From Halococcus hamelinensis 100A6 (lineage in GTDB: Archaea; Halobacteriota; Halobacteria; Halobacteriales; Halococcaceae): a DNA stretch of 64,000 nucleotides. How positions within the stretch are numbered: the first letter of the stretch is position 1; every line of letters begins with the position of its first letter. This document shows positions 28,764-38,027 of this stretch, piece by piece. The notes under the pieces were generated by a model. It did no database searches. It was given only the letters and a program-made list of their open reading frames with translations, and was not told the DNA's origin. Made by a program: the position numbers and the translations under genes. The stretch spans positions 88,374-152,373 of the forward strand of contig NZ_AOMB01000005.1 in assembly GCF_000336675.1 (NCBI RefSeq). Reading direction: 5' to 3'.

Positions 28764-29816
28764 TCAGTCGCCAGCGTACTTCGCGCCGACGGCGTCGAGA
28801 TCGGCTCCATCGACCGACGACCGGAAGCCGTGCATTCCGTCGTCGCGGGTGATGCCGTAGCCGTCCTCGTGGAGTTCGGCGACGCGCTCGAACTCCTCGT
28901 CCGAGAGTCGGGGGGTCTCCGGCGCGGCGGCCCACTCGTCGATGTCGGCGGCGGTGCGGAAGGTCGGCGTCACCGAGGCGACCGCGTCGTGGGCGAGGAG
29001 CCACTGGATCGTGGCCTGGCCCATCGTGCGCTGGCCATCGCGTTCGAGGAATCGGAGCTGCTCCACCTTCTCCCAGCCGGTGTCGTACCACTCGTCGGGC
29101 CGGAAGCCCCGGTGGTCGCCGGCGTCGAGTTCGGTCTCGGGGGTGACCTGCTCGTTGAGGATCCCCGAGGAGTGGGGCACGCGCGGGACCAGGCTGGTCT
29201 CGGCGTCGAGGTCCTCGATGGTCTCGATGAAGTGCTTGCCCGGCACCTGCTCGAAGAGGTTGAACACCACCTGGACGGCGTCGAACTCGTTCTCGATCGC
29301 GGCGTCGCCCTCCGCGAGCCAGCCGATCGAGGGGCCGAGCGCCCAGCCGAGCGCCTCGACCTTGCCCTCCTCCTTGAGTTCGTCGAGGGCTTCGAGAATA
29401 TCACTGTTCACCTCGTCGACGTTCGCGTTGTGGAGCTGGAGGAGTTCGACGTGGTCGGTGCCCAACCTATCGAGGCTCTCCTCGACCGCCTCGTGGATGT
29501 ACTCGGGCGTGATGACCTTCGGGAGTTCGCCGTGGCCGGCCTGTGGGTTGTTGTAGAAGTCGTAGCCGACCTTGGTGGCGATGGCGACCTCGTCGCGGCG
29601 GTCGGCGAACGCCTGGCCGACGAGCTCCTCGCTCCGGCCGTGGCCGTAGACGTCGCCGGTGTCGAAGAAGGTGATCCCCCGGTCGGCGGCGTGACGGAGC
29701 ATCTCGATGCTCTCGCGCTCGCTCCGGTCGCCCCACCAGTCGGTGCCGACGGTCCACGCGCCGAAACCGACCTCGCTGACCTCGACGTCCGAGCCCCCGA
29801 GTTTCCGGTGTCGCAT
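28764..29816 (-). CDS. Aldo/keto reductase (larger type)
   Basis: A 350-residue AKR of the YajO/Tas-like branch. The tetrad is visible: [12 protein letters not shown] (Asp, Tyr), IATKVGYD (Lys) and [11 protein letters not shown] (His). The late cofactor segment is degenerate ([20 protein letters not shown]). Starts at ATG 29816 (MRHRKLGG). It stands alone, divergent from hemL and convergent with ferredoxin across repeat copy A. Substrate unknown. Confidence 0.88.
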   Translation of the reverse strand: MRHRKLGGSDVEVSEVGFGAWTVGTDWWGDRSERESIEMLRHAADRGITFFDTGDVYGHGRSEELVGQAFADRRDEVAIATKVGYDFYNNPQAGHGELPKVITPEYIHEAVEESLDRLGTDHVELLQLHNANVDEVNSDILEALDELKEEGKVEALGWALGPSIGWLAEGDAAIENEFDAVQVVFNLFEQVPGKHFIETIEDLDAETSLVPRVPHSSGILNEQVTPETELDAGDHRGFRPDEWYDTGWEKVEQLRFLERDGQRTMGQATIQWLLAHDAVASVTPTFRTAADIDEWAAAPETPRLSDEEFERVAELHEDGYGITRDDGMHGFRSSVDGADLDAVGAKYAGD

Positions 29817-29961
29817 GGTCGCGGTTGGGCCCGGCCGCACTTATCGGGCGCGGTCAGTGTCCACTGGATGGATCGGTCGAAAGGGGGAGGGCGTCGCGGC
29901 GACGGGTTGGAACGTATCGCCGTTCGACAGTTACATTCCGTCCCCTGTCGTACCCCGGTTC

Positions 29962-31302
29962 ATGAATCGCGAGCGCTCGCGCGACCTCTACGACCGCGCC
30001 CTCTCCGTCCTCGCGGGCGGCGTGAACTCCTCGGTGCGTGCGACCCAGCCCTACCCCGCGTTCGCCGAGCGCGGCGACGGAGCCCACCTCATCGACGCCG
30101 ACGGCAACCGCTACATCGACTACGTGATGGGCTACGGCCCGCTCCTCCTCGGCCACGACCTCCCGGAGTCGGTGCGCGCCGCAGTCCAATCCCACATGAG
30201 CGCGGGGCCGATGTACGGTGCGCCAACTGAGGTCGAGGTCGAACTCGCGGAGTTCGTCGCCCGCCACGTGCCGAGCGTGGAGATGCTGCGGTTCGTGAAC
30301 TCGGGCACCGAGGCCACCGTGTCGGCGGTCCGGCTCGCGCGGGGCTACACCGGCCGTGACAAGGTCGTCGTGATGCAAGGGGGCTACCACGGGGCCCAGG
30401 AGTCGACGCTGGTCGAGGGCTCGCCGGACGCGCCACGGCCCTCCTCGCCGGGGATACCGCAGTCCTTCGCGGCCGAGACCATCCCGGTGCCGTTCAACGA
30501 CACCGAGACCCTCGAAAGCGTCTTCGAGGCCCACGAGGGGGAGATCGCGGCGGTGCTCACCGAACCCCTGCTCGGGAACACCGCGAGCGTGCTGCCGGTC
30601 GAGGGCTATCACGAGCGCCTTCGGGAGTTGTGCGACGACCACGGCGCGCTGCTCGTGTTCGACGAGGTGATGACGGGCTTTCGAGTCGGCGGACTGCAGT
30701 GCGCCCAGGGGAAGTTCGACGTCGAACCCGACCTCACCACGTTCGCGAAGATCATCGGCGGCGGGCTTCCGGCGGGTGCGGTCGGCGGCCCGGCCGAGAT
30801 CGTCGAGTCGTTCACGCCGGCGGGGGACGTCTTCCAGTCCGGGACGTTCTCGGGGCACCCGATGGCGATGGCGGCGGGGCTCGAAACCCTGCGCTACGCC
30901 GCCGAGAACGACGTCTACGACCACGTGAACCGATTGGGCGAGAAGCTGCGATCGGGTATCACCGACATCGTCGACGAGCGCGCGCCGGGCTACACCGTCC
31001 TCGGAACCGAGAGCATGTTCAAGCTCGTCTTCACCCGCGGCGGGTCGGAGGGCGTCGGCGACTCCTGTCGGGCGGGCTGTCGGCAGGAGCCCGACTGCGC
31101 GCGGTTCGAGCGGTGTCCCAAGACCGGCGCGGACGTCGCGAACGCCGAGACCGAGCGCTGGGACCGGCTGTTCAGGCCTGCAATGCGGGATCGGGGAGTC
31201 CTGTTGACCGCGAACCAGATGGAGTCCCAGTTCGTGAGCGACGCCCACACCGAGGAGGACGTCGAGGAGACCCTCGAAGCCTACAAGGCCTACTTCGAGT
31301 GA
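29962..31302 (+). CDS. hemL: Glutamate-1-semialdehyde 2,1-aminomutase
   Basis: Makes 5-aminolevulinate for tetrapyrroles. It is a 446-residue fold-type I PLP enzyme: PLP lysine Lys263 in [31 protein letters not shown] near 111, and [10 protein letters not shown] near 232. It carries a short insertion near residues 367-386 with four cysteines (C369, C373, C379, C385) that is not part of the classical enzyme. hemB, the next step, is 2.5 kb away but not in the same operon. Confidence 0.95.
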   Translation: MNRERSRDLYDRALSVLAGGVNSSVRATQPYPAFAERGDGAHLIDADGNRYIDYVMGYGPLLLGHDLPESVRAAVQSHMSAGPMYGAPTEVEVELAEFVARHVPSVEMLRFVNSGTEATVSAVRLARGYTGRDKVVVMQGGYHGAQESTLVEGSPDAPRPSSPGIPQSFAAETIPVPFNDTETLESVFEAHEGEIAAVLTEPLLGNTASVLPVEGYHERLRELCDDHGALLVFDEVMTGFRVGGLQCAQGKFDVEPDLTTFAKIIGGGLPAGAVGGPAEIVESFTPAGDVFQSGTFSGHPMAMAAGLETLRYAAENDVYDHVNRLGEKLRSGITDIVDERAPGYTVLGTESMFKLVFTRGGSEGVGDSCRAGCRQEPDCARFERCPKTGADVANAETERWDRLFRPAMRDRGVLLTANQMESQFVSDAHTEEDVEETLEAYKAYFE

Positions 31303-31477
31303 GCCGCCGTGCGGCGGCGGTGCGGTCGCGGTTTGCGGTGCGGTTGCGGTGCTGTGTCTCGGCGAGCGGAGCGAGGTTCTCCCTCCGGTCGAACCTCGGA
31401 TGTGAACGGTGAACGGAGTGAACCGTGAGCGGTAGCGAGCCGAGACTGTGGTGGCGGGGGCGGTGCGGTCCTGGCGT
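31303..31477. repeat. Extra palindromic tail beyond repeat copy B
   Basis: Rest of the gap after hemL. Read on the minus strand, the end module of copy B is followed by a second CTCGGC...GCCGAG stem. This one encloses nested arms (CGGTTCACTCCGTTCACCG and GAGGTTC-GAACCTC-type words) and ends at about 31358. Immediately after hemL is GAGCCGCCGTGCGGCGGC, a GC-rich hairpin that could terminate hemL. No gene is seen. Confidence 0.5.
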
Positions 31478-31726
31478 CTCGGCGAACGAATGTGAGCCGA
31501 GGCTCAGGGGAGCGGTGCTCCCCTGGTGGATGAAGGGCGAGGCGGGAGTGCGAGTGAAACGAGTACCGCGAGCGGAGCGAGCGCGCCGAGGGCTTCGGCG
31601 GTTGCGGGGATGGTTAGTGGTTGTACCGCGAGCGAGGCGAAGCCGAGTGAGCGGCCCTTTTTAGTCCAGGTTTTTGCGAGGAGTGGTTCGCCGGAGGCGA
31701 ACCCGACGAAGTAAAAAAGTGGGTTC
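31478..31726 (-). repeat. Structured 3'-end repeat element, copy B
   Basis: Reverse-strand copy starting 3 nt after the amt-PII stop with GAACCCACTTTTTT (31713-31726). It keeps the first hairpin in a new sequence (GGTTCGCC-tcc-GGCGAACC), then AAAACCTG, then jumps to GGACTAAAAA, so the module with the CTTGCT and CGGAAGACGC stems is missing. It retains GCGGTACAACCACTAA (31614-31629), GCCCTTCATCCACCAGG (31522-31538), a 9-bp CAGGGGAGC/GCTCCCCTG stem and CTCGGC/GCCGAG. Confidence 0.85.
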
Positions 31727-33448
31727 TTAGACCGCGTCTGGCCCGTGCGTGCCGGTCCGGATCTGGGCGGCGTCCTCGACGGGCGTGACGAACACCTTGC
31801 CGTCGCCGGGTTCACCGGTCGAAGCCCGCTCGACGATGGCGTCGACCACGTCCTCGGCGGGGATCTCGGCGACCACACACTCGATCTTGACCTTCTGGTG
31901 GAGGTCCACGGTGTACTCCTCGCCGCGCCACTGGCCCTTCGTGACCGGCTGGCTGCCCCGGCCGGAGACGTTCGTCACCGTGAGCGAGGGCGCGCCGGCT
32001 TCCGAGAGCGCGCTCTTGACTGCGTTGAGCTTCTCCGGGCGGACGACGGCGGTGATCATCTTGAGCTCCCCGTCGTTGGGTTCGCCTCCGTCGGTCCGGA
32101 TCGTCTCGTCGTCGATCGAGCGGACCATCCCACCGTCGGCGACGGGACCGCCCGAGTCGCCGAAGCCGAACTCGGGGTAGGTGTCGACGCCGTGTTCGGA
32201 GCTATCGAGTCCGTTGCGTTCGTGTTCGGGGGTGACGCGTGCCTGGCCGGCCGCCTTGAACGCGTAGAAGACCGCCGCGGTCGCGAGGATCGTCCAGCCG
32301 CCGATGACGGTGACGCCGACGACCTGGACGATGAGCTGCGTGACGGAGAAACCGCCCACCGCGAAGAACGGGAAGAGAACCGCGCCCATCGCGCCGGCCG
32401 AGCCGTGGACCGGGTAGACCGCACAGACGTCGTCGATCTTGAGGCGTTTTTCGACGAACGAGAAGACGATCGGGAGCTGACCGCCCGCGAGCAGCCCGAG
32501 GACCATCGCGCCCCACCACGTCACGGCGTCCGTGACGCTGGTGATGACCACGAGGCCCGCGAGCATCCCGTTGGCGACGAAGAGGGTGTCGACCTTCTCG
32601 CTCTTGAGCAACGAGACGCCGGCGGCACCGAGCGCGCCGGTCCCCATCGCGAGCGTGGTCGTGAGCGCGACCCGACCGACGGTGCTCGCGAACGCGCCGA
32701 GCGCGAGCGTGTCGTTCTCGGCGGTGAACACCGTCGCCGCCGTGCCGACGTTGAAGCCGTACCAGCCGAAACAGAGGATGAGGGTGCCGAGCACCGCGAA
32801 CGTCATCGAGTGACCGGGGATCACGTTCGCGCTGCCGTCGTCGTTGTAGCGGTCGATCCGGGGACCGATGACCCACGCCGCGGTGAGACCGGCGACCCCA
32901 CCCATGCCGTGGACGATCATGCCGCCCGCGAAGTCGTGGAAACCGACGCCCATGAAGTCGGCGAGGAAGCCGCCGCCCCAGGTGACGCCCGTCACGACGG
33001 GGTAGATGACCGCAGCGAGCAGGAAGGTGTAGGTGACGTAGGCCCGGAGCTTACACCGCCCCGCGACCGCACCCGAGACGATCGTGGCGGCGGTCATCGC
33101 GAACACCGCGCTGAACAGCCAGCCGACCCACGCGGTGGGGTCCGCGGGCGCGATGACGCTACCGAACGCCCCGCCGATATCGACCCCGCCGCCGCCCGTC
33201 AGCCCGGCCACGACCGTCGAGACCGCCGCGCCGACGAGGAAGAAGGCCACGACGCCGATCGACCACGTCAGCATGTTCTTCGTGAGCTGGTTGGCGACGT
33301 TCTTCGCCCTGACCTGACCGGCCTCCAACATCGCGAAGCCCGCGTGCATGAAGAAGATCAGGAAGGTCACCGTCAACACCCAGACGTTGTTCACCCCGTC
33401 GGCGAGCACCCCGACGTCGAGCCCGGACTGGAGCAGCACGTCGGTCAT
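31727..33448 (-). CDS. amtB: Ammonium transporter fused to a PII (GlnK) domain
   Basis: A 573-residue fusion. Residues 1 to about 415 form an Amt/Rh channel of about 11 segments with both pore histidines visible ([14 protein letters not shown] and [10 protein letters not shown]). An acidic linker follows, then a complete PII domain from residue 463 to 573: [13 protein letters not shown]-loop [20 protein letters not shown] with the uridylylation-site tyrosine position (Tyr512), B-loop [11 protein letters not shown] and C-loop IRTG. In most prokaryotes GlnK is a separate protein that plugs the channel under nitrogen sufficiency. No other nitrogen gene is adjacent. Confidence 0.95.
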   Translation of the reverse strand: MTDVLLQSGLDVGVLADGVNNVWVLTVTFLIFFMHAGFAMLEAGQVRAKNVANQLTKNMLTWSIGVVAFFLVGAAVSTVVAGLTGGGGVDIGGAFGSVIAPADPTAWVGWLFSAVFAMTAATIVSGAVAGRCKLRAYVTYTFLLAAVIYPVVTGVTWGGGFLADFMGVGFHDFAGGMIVHGMGGVAGLTAAWVIGPRIDRYNDDGSANVIPGHSMTFAVLGTLILCFGWYGFNVGTAATVFTAENDTLALGAFASTVGRVALTTTLAMGTGALGAAGVSLLKSEKVDTLFVANGMLAGLVVITSVTDAVTWWGAMVLGLLAGGQLPIVFSFVEKRLKIDDVCAVYPVHGSAGAMGAVLFPFFAVGGFSVTQLIVQVVGVTVIGGWTILATAAVFYAFKAAGQARVTPEHERNGLDSSEHGVDTYPEFGFGDSGGPVADGGMVRSIDDETIRTDGGEPNDGELKMITAVVRPEKLNAVKSALSEAGAPSLTVTNVSGRGSQPVTKGQWRGEEYTVDLHQKVKIECVVAEIPAEDVVDAIVERASTGEPGDGKVFVTPVEDAAQIRTGTHGPDAV

Positions 33449-33788
33449 TTCCGGATCACCTGCCCAGATACATCGTAAATCGGTAGCTGTTCGTTCGGAT
33501 TATTCGTCGTTTTGACCATGTTCGTGGTCCCCATCACGCGAAGACGTCTGGAAGTGATAGTATATAAATATTCCACCTGTCGAGGGAGTGTTCAAGCCAC
33601 ATACGGTAAACATGTGTTCAATATTGAAGTGTATCTATACCATATTAGGTTCCGTCCGGTCGGAAACGCCCGCGCTCCGTTCGCGAAAACTTGTGATCCG
33701 TATTCGTCGATTCGATCGTGACCTATCGTGCCGGCCTCGCGCGCGCCCCGACACGACGTGTTTCGTGGCGTTATCGAACAGTCGGAAG
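33449..33788. promoter_or_regulatory. AT-rich upstream region of amt-PII with TATA box and palindrome
   Basis: No supported gene lies here. For the minus strand, TTTATATA at 33562-33568 is the best TATA box and would give a leader of about 90 nt; GAATAATCC near 33500 is a weaker, closer alternative. A perfect 12-nt palindrome TTCAATATTGAA lies at 33617-33628, about 50 nt upstream of the TATA box. Nitrogen control of this promoter is expected from the gene but is inference. An ORF at 33512-33721 looks accidental. Confidence 0.45.
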
Positions 33789-34817
33789 TCAGAGCCGTTC
33801 GGCGACGCGCTCGGCGAAGTAGGTGAGGATCAGGTCCGCGCCGGCGCGTTTGATCGACAACAGCGATTCGAGCGCTACCTCGTCGAGGTCGAGCCAGCCC
33901 TTCTCGGCGGCGGCGTGGAGCATCGCGTACTCGCCGGAGACGTTGTAGGCCGCCACCGGGTAGTCGGTGTGGTCGCGGACCTGCCGCACGACGTCGAGGT
34001 AGGGCAGCGCGGGTTTGACCATCAGCACGTCCGCGCCCTCCTCGACGTCGAGGTCGACCTCCCGGAGCGCCTCGCGCGCGTTCGCGGGGTCCATCTGGTA
34101 GTGCCGGCGGTCGCCGAAGGCGGGGGCACCGTCCGCGGCGTCGCGGAAGGGACCGTAGAACGCGCTCTCGTACTTCGCGGCGTAGGACATGACCGGGACG
34201 GCCTCGTAGCCCGCACCGTCGAGCGCCCCCCGAATGGCACCCACCATGCCGTCGGTCGCGCTGCTCGGCGCGACCATGTCCGCGCCCGCCGCGGCGTGGC
34301 TCTCGGCGACCTTCCCCAGGAGGTCGAGGGTCGCGTCGTTGTCGACGGTGAGGTCGGGCCGCCCGTCACCCATCGTCGTCCCGCCGTCGGTGGCGGTTCC
34401 CTCCCACCGCTCGTACGCCTCGTCGGTGAGCACCCCGCAGTGACCGTGCTGGGTGTACTCACAGAGACAGACATCGGTGATCGCGAAGACGTCGGTCTCG
34501 TCCGTGATCGCCCGGAGCGCGCGCTGGACCACGCCGTCGTCGGCCCAGGCCCGGGTGCCGCGTTCGTCCTTCGATTCGGGGATGCCGAAGACCATCACGC
34601 TCTCGACGCCGGTCGCCTCGACCTCGGCGACGCGTTCGGCGGCCTGGCTCACGGGGACGCGCTCGTGACCCGGCATCGACTCGATCGGGACCCGCTCGTC
34701 GGTCGTCGCATCGACGAACACCGGCGCGATGAGGTCGGTCGGTCGGAGGTCGGTCTCGCGAACGAGGCCGCGGAGGCCGTCCCGACGAAGCCGCCGCGGG
34801 CGATGGGTGAGGTCCAT
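33789..34817 (-). CDS. hemB: Delta-aminolevulinic acid dehydratase (porphobilinogen synthase)
   Basis: Condenses two 5-aminolevulinates to porphobilinogen. The 342-residue barrel has both Schiff-base lysine regions (MSYAAKYESAFYGPFRDA and VLMVKPALPYLD) and the zinc-type cysteine cluster ITDVCLCEYTQHGHCG, so it is a Zn-dependent form. Starts at ATG 34817; the longer upstream frame is out-of-frame sequence of the divergent gene. Confidence 0.95.
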   Translation of the reverse strand: MDLTHRPRRLRRDGLRGLVRETDLRPTDLIAPVFVDATTDERVPIESMPGHERVPVSQAAERVAEVEATGVESVMVFGIPESKDERGTRAWADDGVVQRALRAITDETDVFAITDVCLCEYTQHGHCGVLTDEAYERWEGTATDGGTTMGDGRPDLTVDNDATLDLLGKVAESHAAAGADMVAPSSATDGMVGAIRGALDGAGYEAVPVMSYAAKYESAFYGPFRDAADGAPAFGDRRHYQMDPANAREALREVDLDVEEGADVLMVKPALPYLDVVRQVRDHTDYPVAAYNVSGEYAMLHAAAEKGWLDLDEVALESLLSIKRAGADLILTYFAERVAERL

Positions 34818-34896
34818 GTCGAACGGACGACCGCGAGCGGCAAAACCCCCGCGGCGTGACGGAACTGATTTAGGAGCCACCGAAGTAGCTCCGGCG

Positions 34897-35424
34897 ATGC
34901 TCGGGCCGGCCCTCCAGATAGCCGAGATGCCGCAACTCCTGCGGGATCTCCTCGATTCGGAGTACGCGTTCGTGGCACTCCTCTGCGTGTTCGTGCTCGA
35001 AGGCGCGATGTTGATGTACTTCATGCCGAGCGAGGCGATCGTGCCGATCTCGATCGGGCTGCTGGGGGGGACCGTCCCCGAGATCGCCGCCATCATCGGG
35101 GTCGCCGTGGTGGGGGCGACGATCGGACAGACCGCGCTGTTCACGCTCGCGAAGCGCGGCGGCCGGGAGTGGCTCCTCGAGAAGCGGTGGTTCCGGGTGA
35201 GCGACGAACGCCTCGCGACCTTCGACGGGTGGTTCGACCGCTGGGGCCCCCTCGTCGTCCCGGTGAGCAACTCCCTGCTGTTCACGCGCGGGATGCTCAC
35301 CGTCCCCGCGGGCTTCGCCGAGATGCGAACCCGGCAGTTCGTGGTGCTCTCGGCGGTCGGCACCCTCGTCTTCGAGAGCGCGCTCGCGGCGCTCTCGCTC
35401 GGCGTCATCGAGTGGCTGCTCTGA
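34897..35424 (+). CDS. DedA/VTT-domain membrane protein
   Basis: A 175-residue protein with about four or five hydrophobic segments. It has the VTT/DedA pattern: an acidic residue in an early segment (LEGAMLMYFMPSEAIVP), a glycine-rich GVAVVGATIGQTALF stretch and the re-entrant motif FTRGMLTVPAGFAEM. DedA proteins are linked to lipid scrambling and membrane homeostasis. ATG 34897 is 79 nt from the divergent hemB. Confidence 0.8.
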   Translation: MLGPALQIAEMPQLLRDLLDSEYAFVALLCVFVLEGAMLMYFMPSEAIVPISIGLLGGTVPEIAAIIGVAVVGATIGQTALFTLAKRGGREWLLEKRWFRVSDERLATFDGWFDRWGPLVVPVSNSLLFTRGMLTVPAGFAEMRTRQFVVLSAVGTLVFESALAALSLGVIEWLL

Positions 35425-35433
35425 CGGAACGGG

Positions 35434-37602
35434 TCAGTCGTCGGCCGGTGCCGTCCCCGCCGTCGAGTCGGTTCCCGTCCCCGAGTTCGGTCCCGTTCGT
35501 CCACCGGCCTCGATCGCCTCGGCGAGGAGTTCGGAGAGCCCGACGACTTCGATCTCCTCCTCGAAGTTCCCCGTCTTGCGACCGTCCTCGTACATCGTCA
35601 TGCACATCGGGCAGGCGACGACGAACTTCTCGACTCCCGACCCCGCATCCGTGTCCTCTAGGGCCTCCCGGAGGCGCTCCTCGCTGGGTTTGGGCTCCTC
35701 GTCGAAGTCCATCCAGAGCCCGCCACCGCCGCCACCACAGCAAAACGAGTTCGCCCGGTTCCTGGGCATCTCGTCGAGCGTACACCCGGTTCGGCGGATC
35801 AGGTCGCGCGGGGCCTCGAACTCGTCGTTCATCCGGCCGAGGTGGCACGGGTCGTGGTAAGTGACGGTATAGTCGAGTTCGGTTCCGGAGAGGTCGATCC
35901 GTCCGGTCTCCGCGAGTTCCTGCACCACCTGGGTGTAGTGGTGGACGTCGATCTCGCCCTCGGCGTTCCACTCGACGCCGTCGAGTTCGGGATACTCGTT
36001 CTCGAACGTGTTGTAGCTGTGGGGGTCGGTACAAACGAGTTTCTCGAACTCACACGCCTCGAACGCGGCGGCGTTGTCCTCGGCGAGCATCTCATAGAGG
36101 CCCTCCTCACCGACTCGCCGAACGTCGTTGCCGTCGTTCTGCTCGTCCTCGTAGAGGATCCCGTAGGAGACCCCGGAGTGTTCGAGGATGGTCGCGAGCG
36201 AGCGTGCCACTCGTCTGTTGCGCTCGTCGTAGGAGGGGTAGTCGCCGACGTACCAGAGGTACTCGACCTCCTGATCGCGGGCGTCGGGCACCTCGAAATC
36301 CAGCGCCTCGACCCAGTCGGGGCGTTTGCGTTCGGGGTCGCCGAAGGAGTTGCCCTGCTGGAAGACGTCCATCATGGTTTCTTGAACGTTGTCGTCCATC
36401 TCGCCCATCTCGGTCAGCCGGCGGTTCATCTCCGTGAACTGCGGGACGTGTTCGATGTCGACGGGACAGGCGTCCATGCAGGCCATACACGACATGCACG
36501 ACTCCATCGTCCGGGAGTCGATCACGCTCGTACCGCCGTCGGCCACGATGTCCTTCGTCTCGCCGCCCGCGTCCACCGACTCGCGGTAGTTCTTCAGGTC
36601 GAGGATCACGTTCCGTGGATCGAGCGGCCGGCCCGCCGCCTTCGCGGGGCAGACCGACGAACACCGGCCGCACTTGGTGCAGGCGTCGTGGTCGAGGCGC
36701 TGTCGCCAGGACATGTCCTCCACTTCGGTGAAGCCGATCTCGTCGGGCGCGGCGTCTGCGGGCACCCCCGGCAGACGAACACCGGCCTTCTCGTCGCGGG
36801 TCACGACGTTCGCGAAGCTCGAGATCATGTGGAAGGGTTTGGCGTAGGGGACCCACGCGACGAACCCGAGCGCCAAGAGTGAATGCGACCACCACGCCGC
36901 CGGGTAGAGGGCGGTCGCGAGGCTCTGGGAGACGCCGGCGGCGCGGAGGGCGTCCGCGACGAACCAGCCGACGAAGCTCACCGTCTCGAAGCTCGGGAAG
37001 CCGGTCGCGAGGATGCGGAGGCCTTCGAGGAGGTAGCCACCCACGCCGAGGAAGAAGAGCACCCAGACGAAGCCGCCGTCCTCGAGGCTGGTGTGACGAC
37101 CCCAAAGCCGGTCGGTCCGAACGACGTGTCGGCGGTAGATCGCCATCCCCAGTCCGACCACGAACAGGAAGCCGAGCGCGTCCATTATCAACGAGTAGGA
37201 GAGGTAGAAATCGCCGACGAAGAACGACTGCTCCTCGCCGAGCAGCCCGGTCACGAGCCGGTAGCCGTCCATGTCGATCCCGAGGATCGTGGTGCCGATC
37301 AGCAGGGTGAGAAAGCCCCACATGATGAAGGTGTGCATCAGCCCGCCGTAGAGGTCGCGGTCGAACTGGTTGCGGTTCGAGAGCACCGTACTCGCGGCGC
37401 TCGCCACCCGGCCGGGGAGGTCGTCGAGCCGCTCGAACGCGTCGTCGGGCCCCCGGGCGTAGCGCGCGAACCGGTCGTAGACCCCATAGAGGAAGAGCAC
37501 GACCGCGAGCGCCGCGAGGAAGTAAAACACCGCCTTCCCCACCGGGCCCACCAGCCAGAACGTCTCCCGGGTGACGGTTCCGGCCTGGAGTGGAAGTATC
37601 AT
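35434..37602 (-). CDS. Cytochrome b/Fe-S/CCG-domain oxidoreductase (HdrDE-like)
   Basis: A 722-residue membrane oxidoreductase. The N-terminal third has five or six membrane segments of the NarI/HdrE cytochrome b type with histidines in LMHTFIMWG and WWSHSLLA. Two 4Fe-4S motifs follow (CTKCGRCSSVCPAKA and CMSCMACMDACPVDIE), then two CCG-type cysteine domains (second one with HDPCHLGR and a CCGGGGGG stretch), as in heterodisulfide reductase HdrD. In non-methanogens such fusions are thought to pass electrons between the quinone pool and a soluble donor such as ETF; the partner is not shown here. Confidence 0.88.
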   Translation of the reverse strand: MILPLQAGTVTRETFWLVGPVGKAVFYFLAALAVVLFLYGVYDRFARYARGPDDAFERLDDLPGRVASAASTVLSNRNQFDRDLYGGLMHTFIMWGFLTLLIGTTILGIDMDGYRLVTGLLGEEQSFFVGDFYLSYSLIMDALGFLFVVGLGMAIYRRHVVRTDRLWGRHTSLEDGGFVWVLFFLGVGGYLLEGLRILATGFPSFETVSFVGWFVADALRAAGVSQSLATALYPAAWWSHSLLALGFVAWVPYAKPFHMISSFANVVTRDEKAGVRLPGVPADAAPDEIGFTEVEDMSWRQRLDHDACTKCGRCSSVCPAKAAGRPLDPRNVILDLKNYRESVDAGGETKDIVADGGTSVIDSRTMESCMSCMACMDACPVDIEHVPQFTEMNRRLTEMGEMDDNVQETMMDVFQQGNSFGDPERKRPDWVEALDFEVPDARDQEVEYLWYVGDYPSYDERNRRVARSLATILEHSGVSYGILYEDEQNDGNDVRRVGEEGLYEMLAEDNAAAFEACEFEKLVCTDPHSYNTFENEYPELDGVEWNAEGEIDVHHYTQVVQELAETGRIDLSGTELDYTVTYHDPCHLGRMNDEFEAPRDLIRRTGCTLDEMPRNRANSFCCGGGGGGLWMDFDEEPKPSEERLREALEDTDAGSGVEKFVVACPMCMTMYEDGRKTGNFEEEIEVVGLSELLAEAIEAGGRTGPNSGTGTDSTAGTAPADD

Positions 37603-37675
37603 TTACTACTGTTAGCGTATCGACCGTCGGGGTTAAATCTTGGCAACAGTTGAGGGACGGCTCCCACACGACCCA

Positions 37676-37987
37676 TCACGCGGCGCGGTAGTACGCGACC
37701 GCGTCGCCGTCCTCGTGGCGCACGCGTTTCTCCGCCACGTCGCGCGAGACGAGGGTTTCGAGCGCCATCTCGACGAGGATCTCCGAGCGCTGTTTCGAGA
37801 CCTGCCAGTCGAGGGCTTCGAGCAGCGCGGCGAGGGGTTCGAACCCCTCGGGCTCCGGGCCGGCGTCGCGAAAGAAGTCGTCGACGCAGTAGGCGTGGGT
37901 TTCGTCGTCGGTGAGGACGTCCCGGACCTGCGTGATGACGTCGCTGGTCGGGTCGGCGGCCTCCCAGTCAGCTGCGTCGAGCACCAT
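37676..37987 (-). CDS. Hypothetical acidic protein (103 aa)
   Basis: A small soluble helical protein from ATG 37987; the longer frame runs into arginine-rich sequence. It has one cysteine (THAYCVDDFF) and a helix with SKQRSEILVEMALETLVSRDVAEKR. No known family recognised. It lies between the oxidoreductase and the biotin transporter genes on the same strand. Confidence 0.6.
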   Translation of the reverse strand: MVLDAADWEAADPTSDVITQVRDVLTDDETHAYCVDDFFRDAGPEPEGFEPLAALLEALDWQVSKQRSEILVEMALETLVSRDVAEKRVRHEDGDAVAYYRAA

Positions 37988-38027
37988 GCGCGGGCTTCGG
38001 GGTCGACGGGCATATATCCAGTGGGCG

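Noticed and set aside
28764-33448. Repeat copies A and B as ends of a composite transposon carrying AKR, hemL and amt
   Set aside because: All genes between are core or ordinary, a third copy lies elsewhere in the same kind of position, and no transposase or target duplication is seen.
33512-33721. A 69-codon ORF in the amt upstream region
   Set aside because: It overlaps the TATA box and palindrome, has no ordinary haloarchaeal codon bias and no family resemblance.
34729-34896. An N-terminal extension of the DedA-like protein
   Set aside because: The extension is Arg-rich antisense of hemB; ATG 34897 gives a normal family start.
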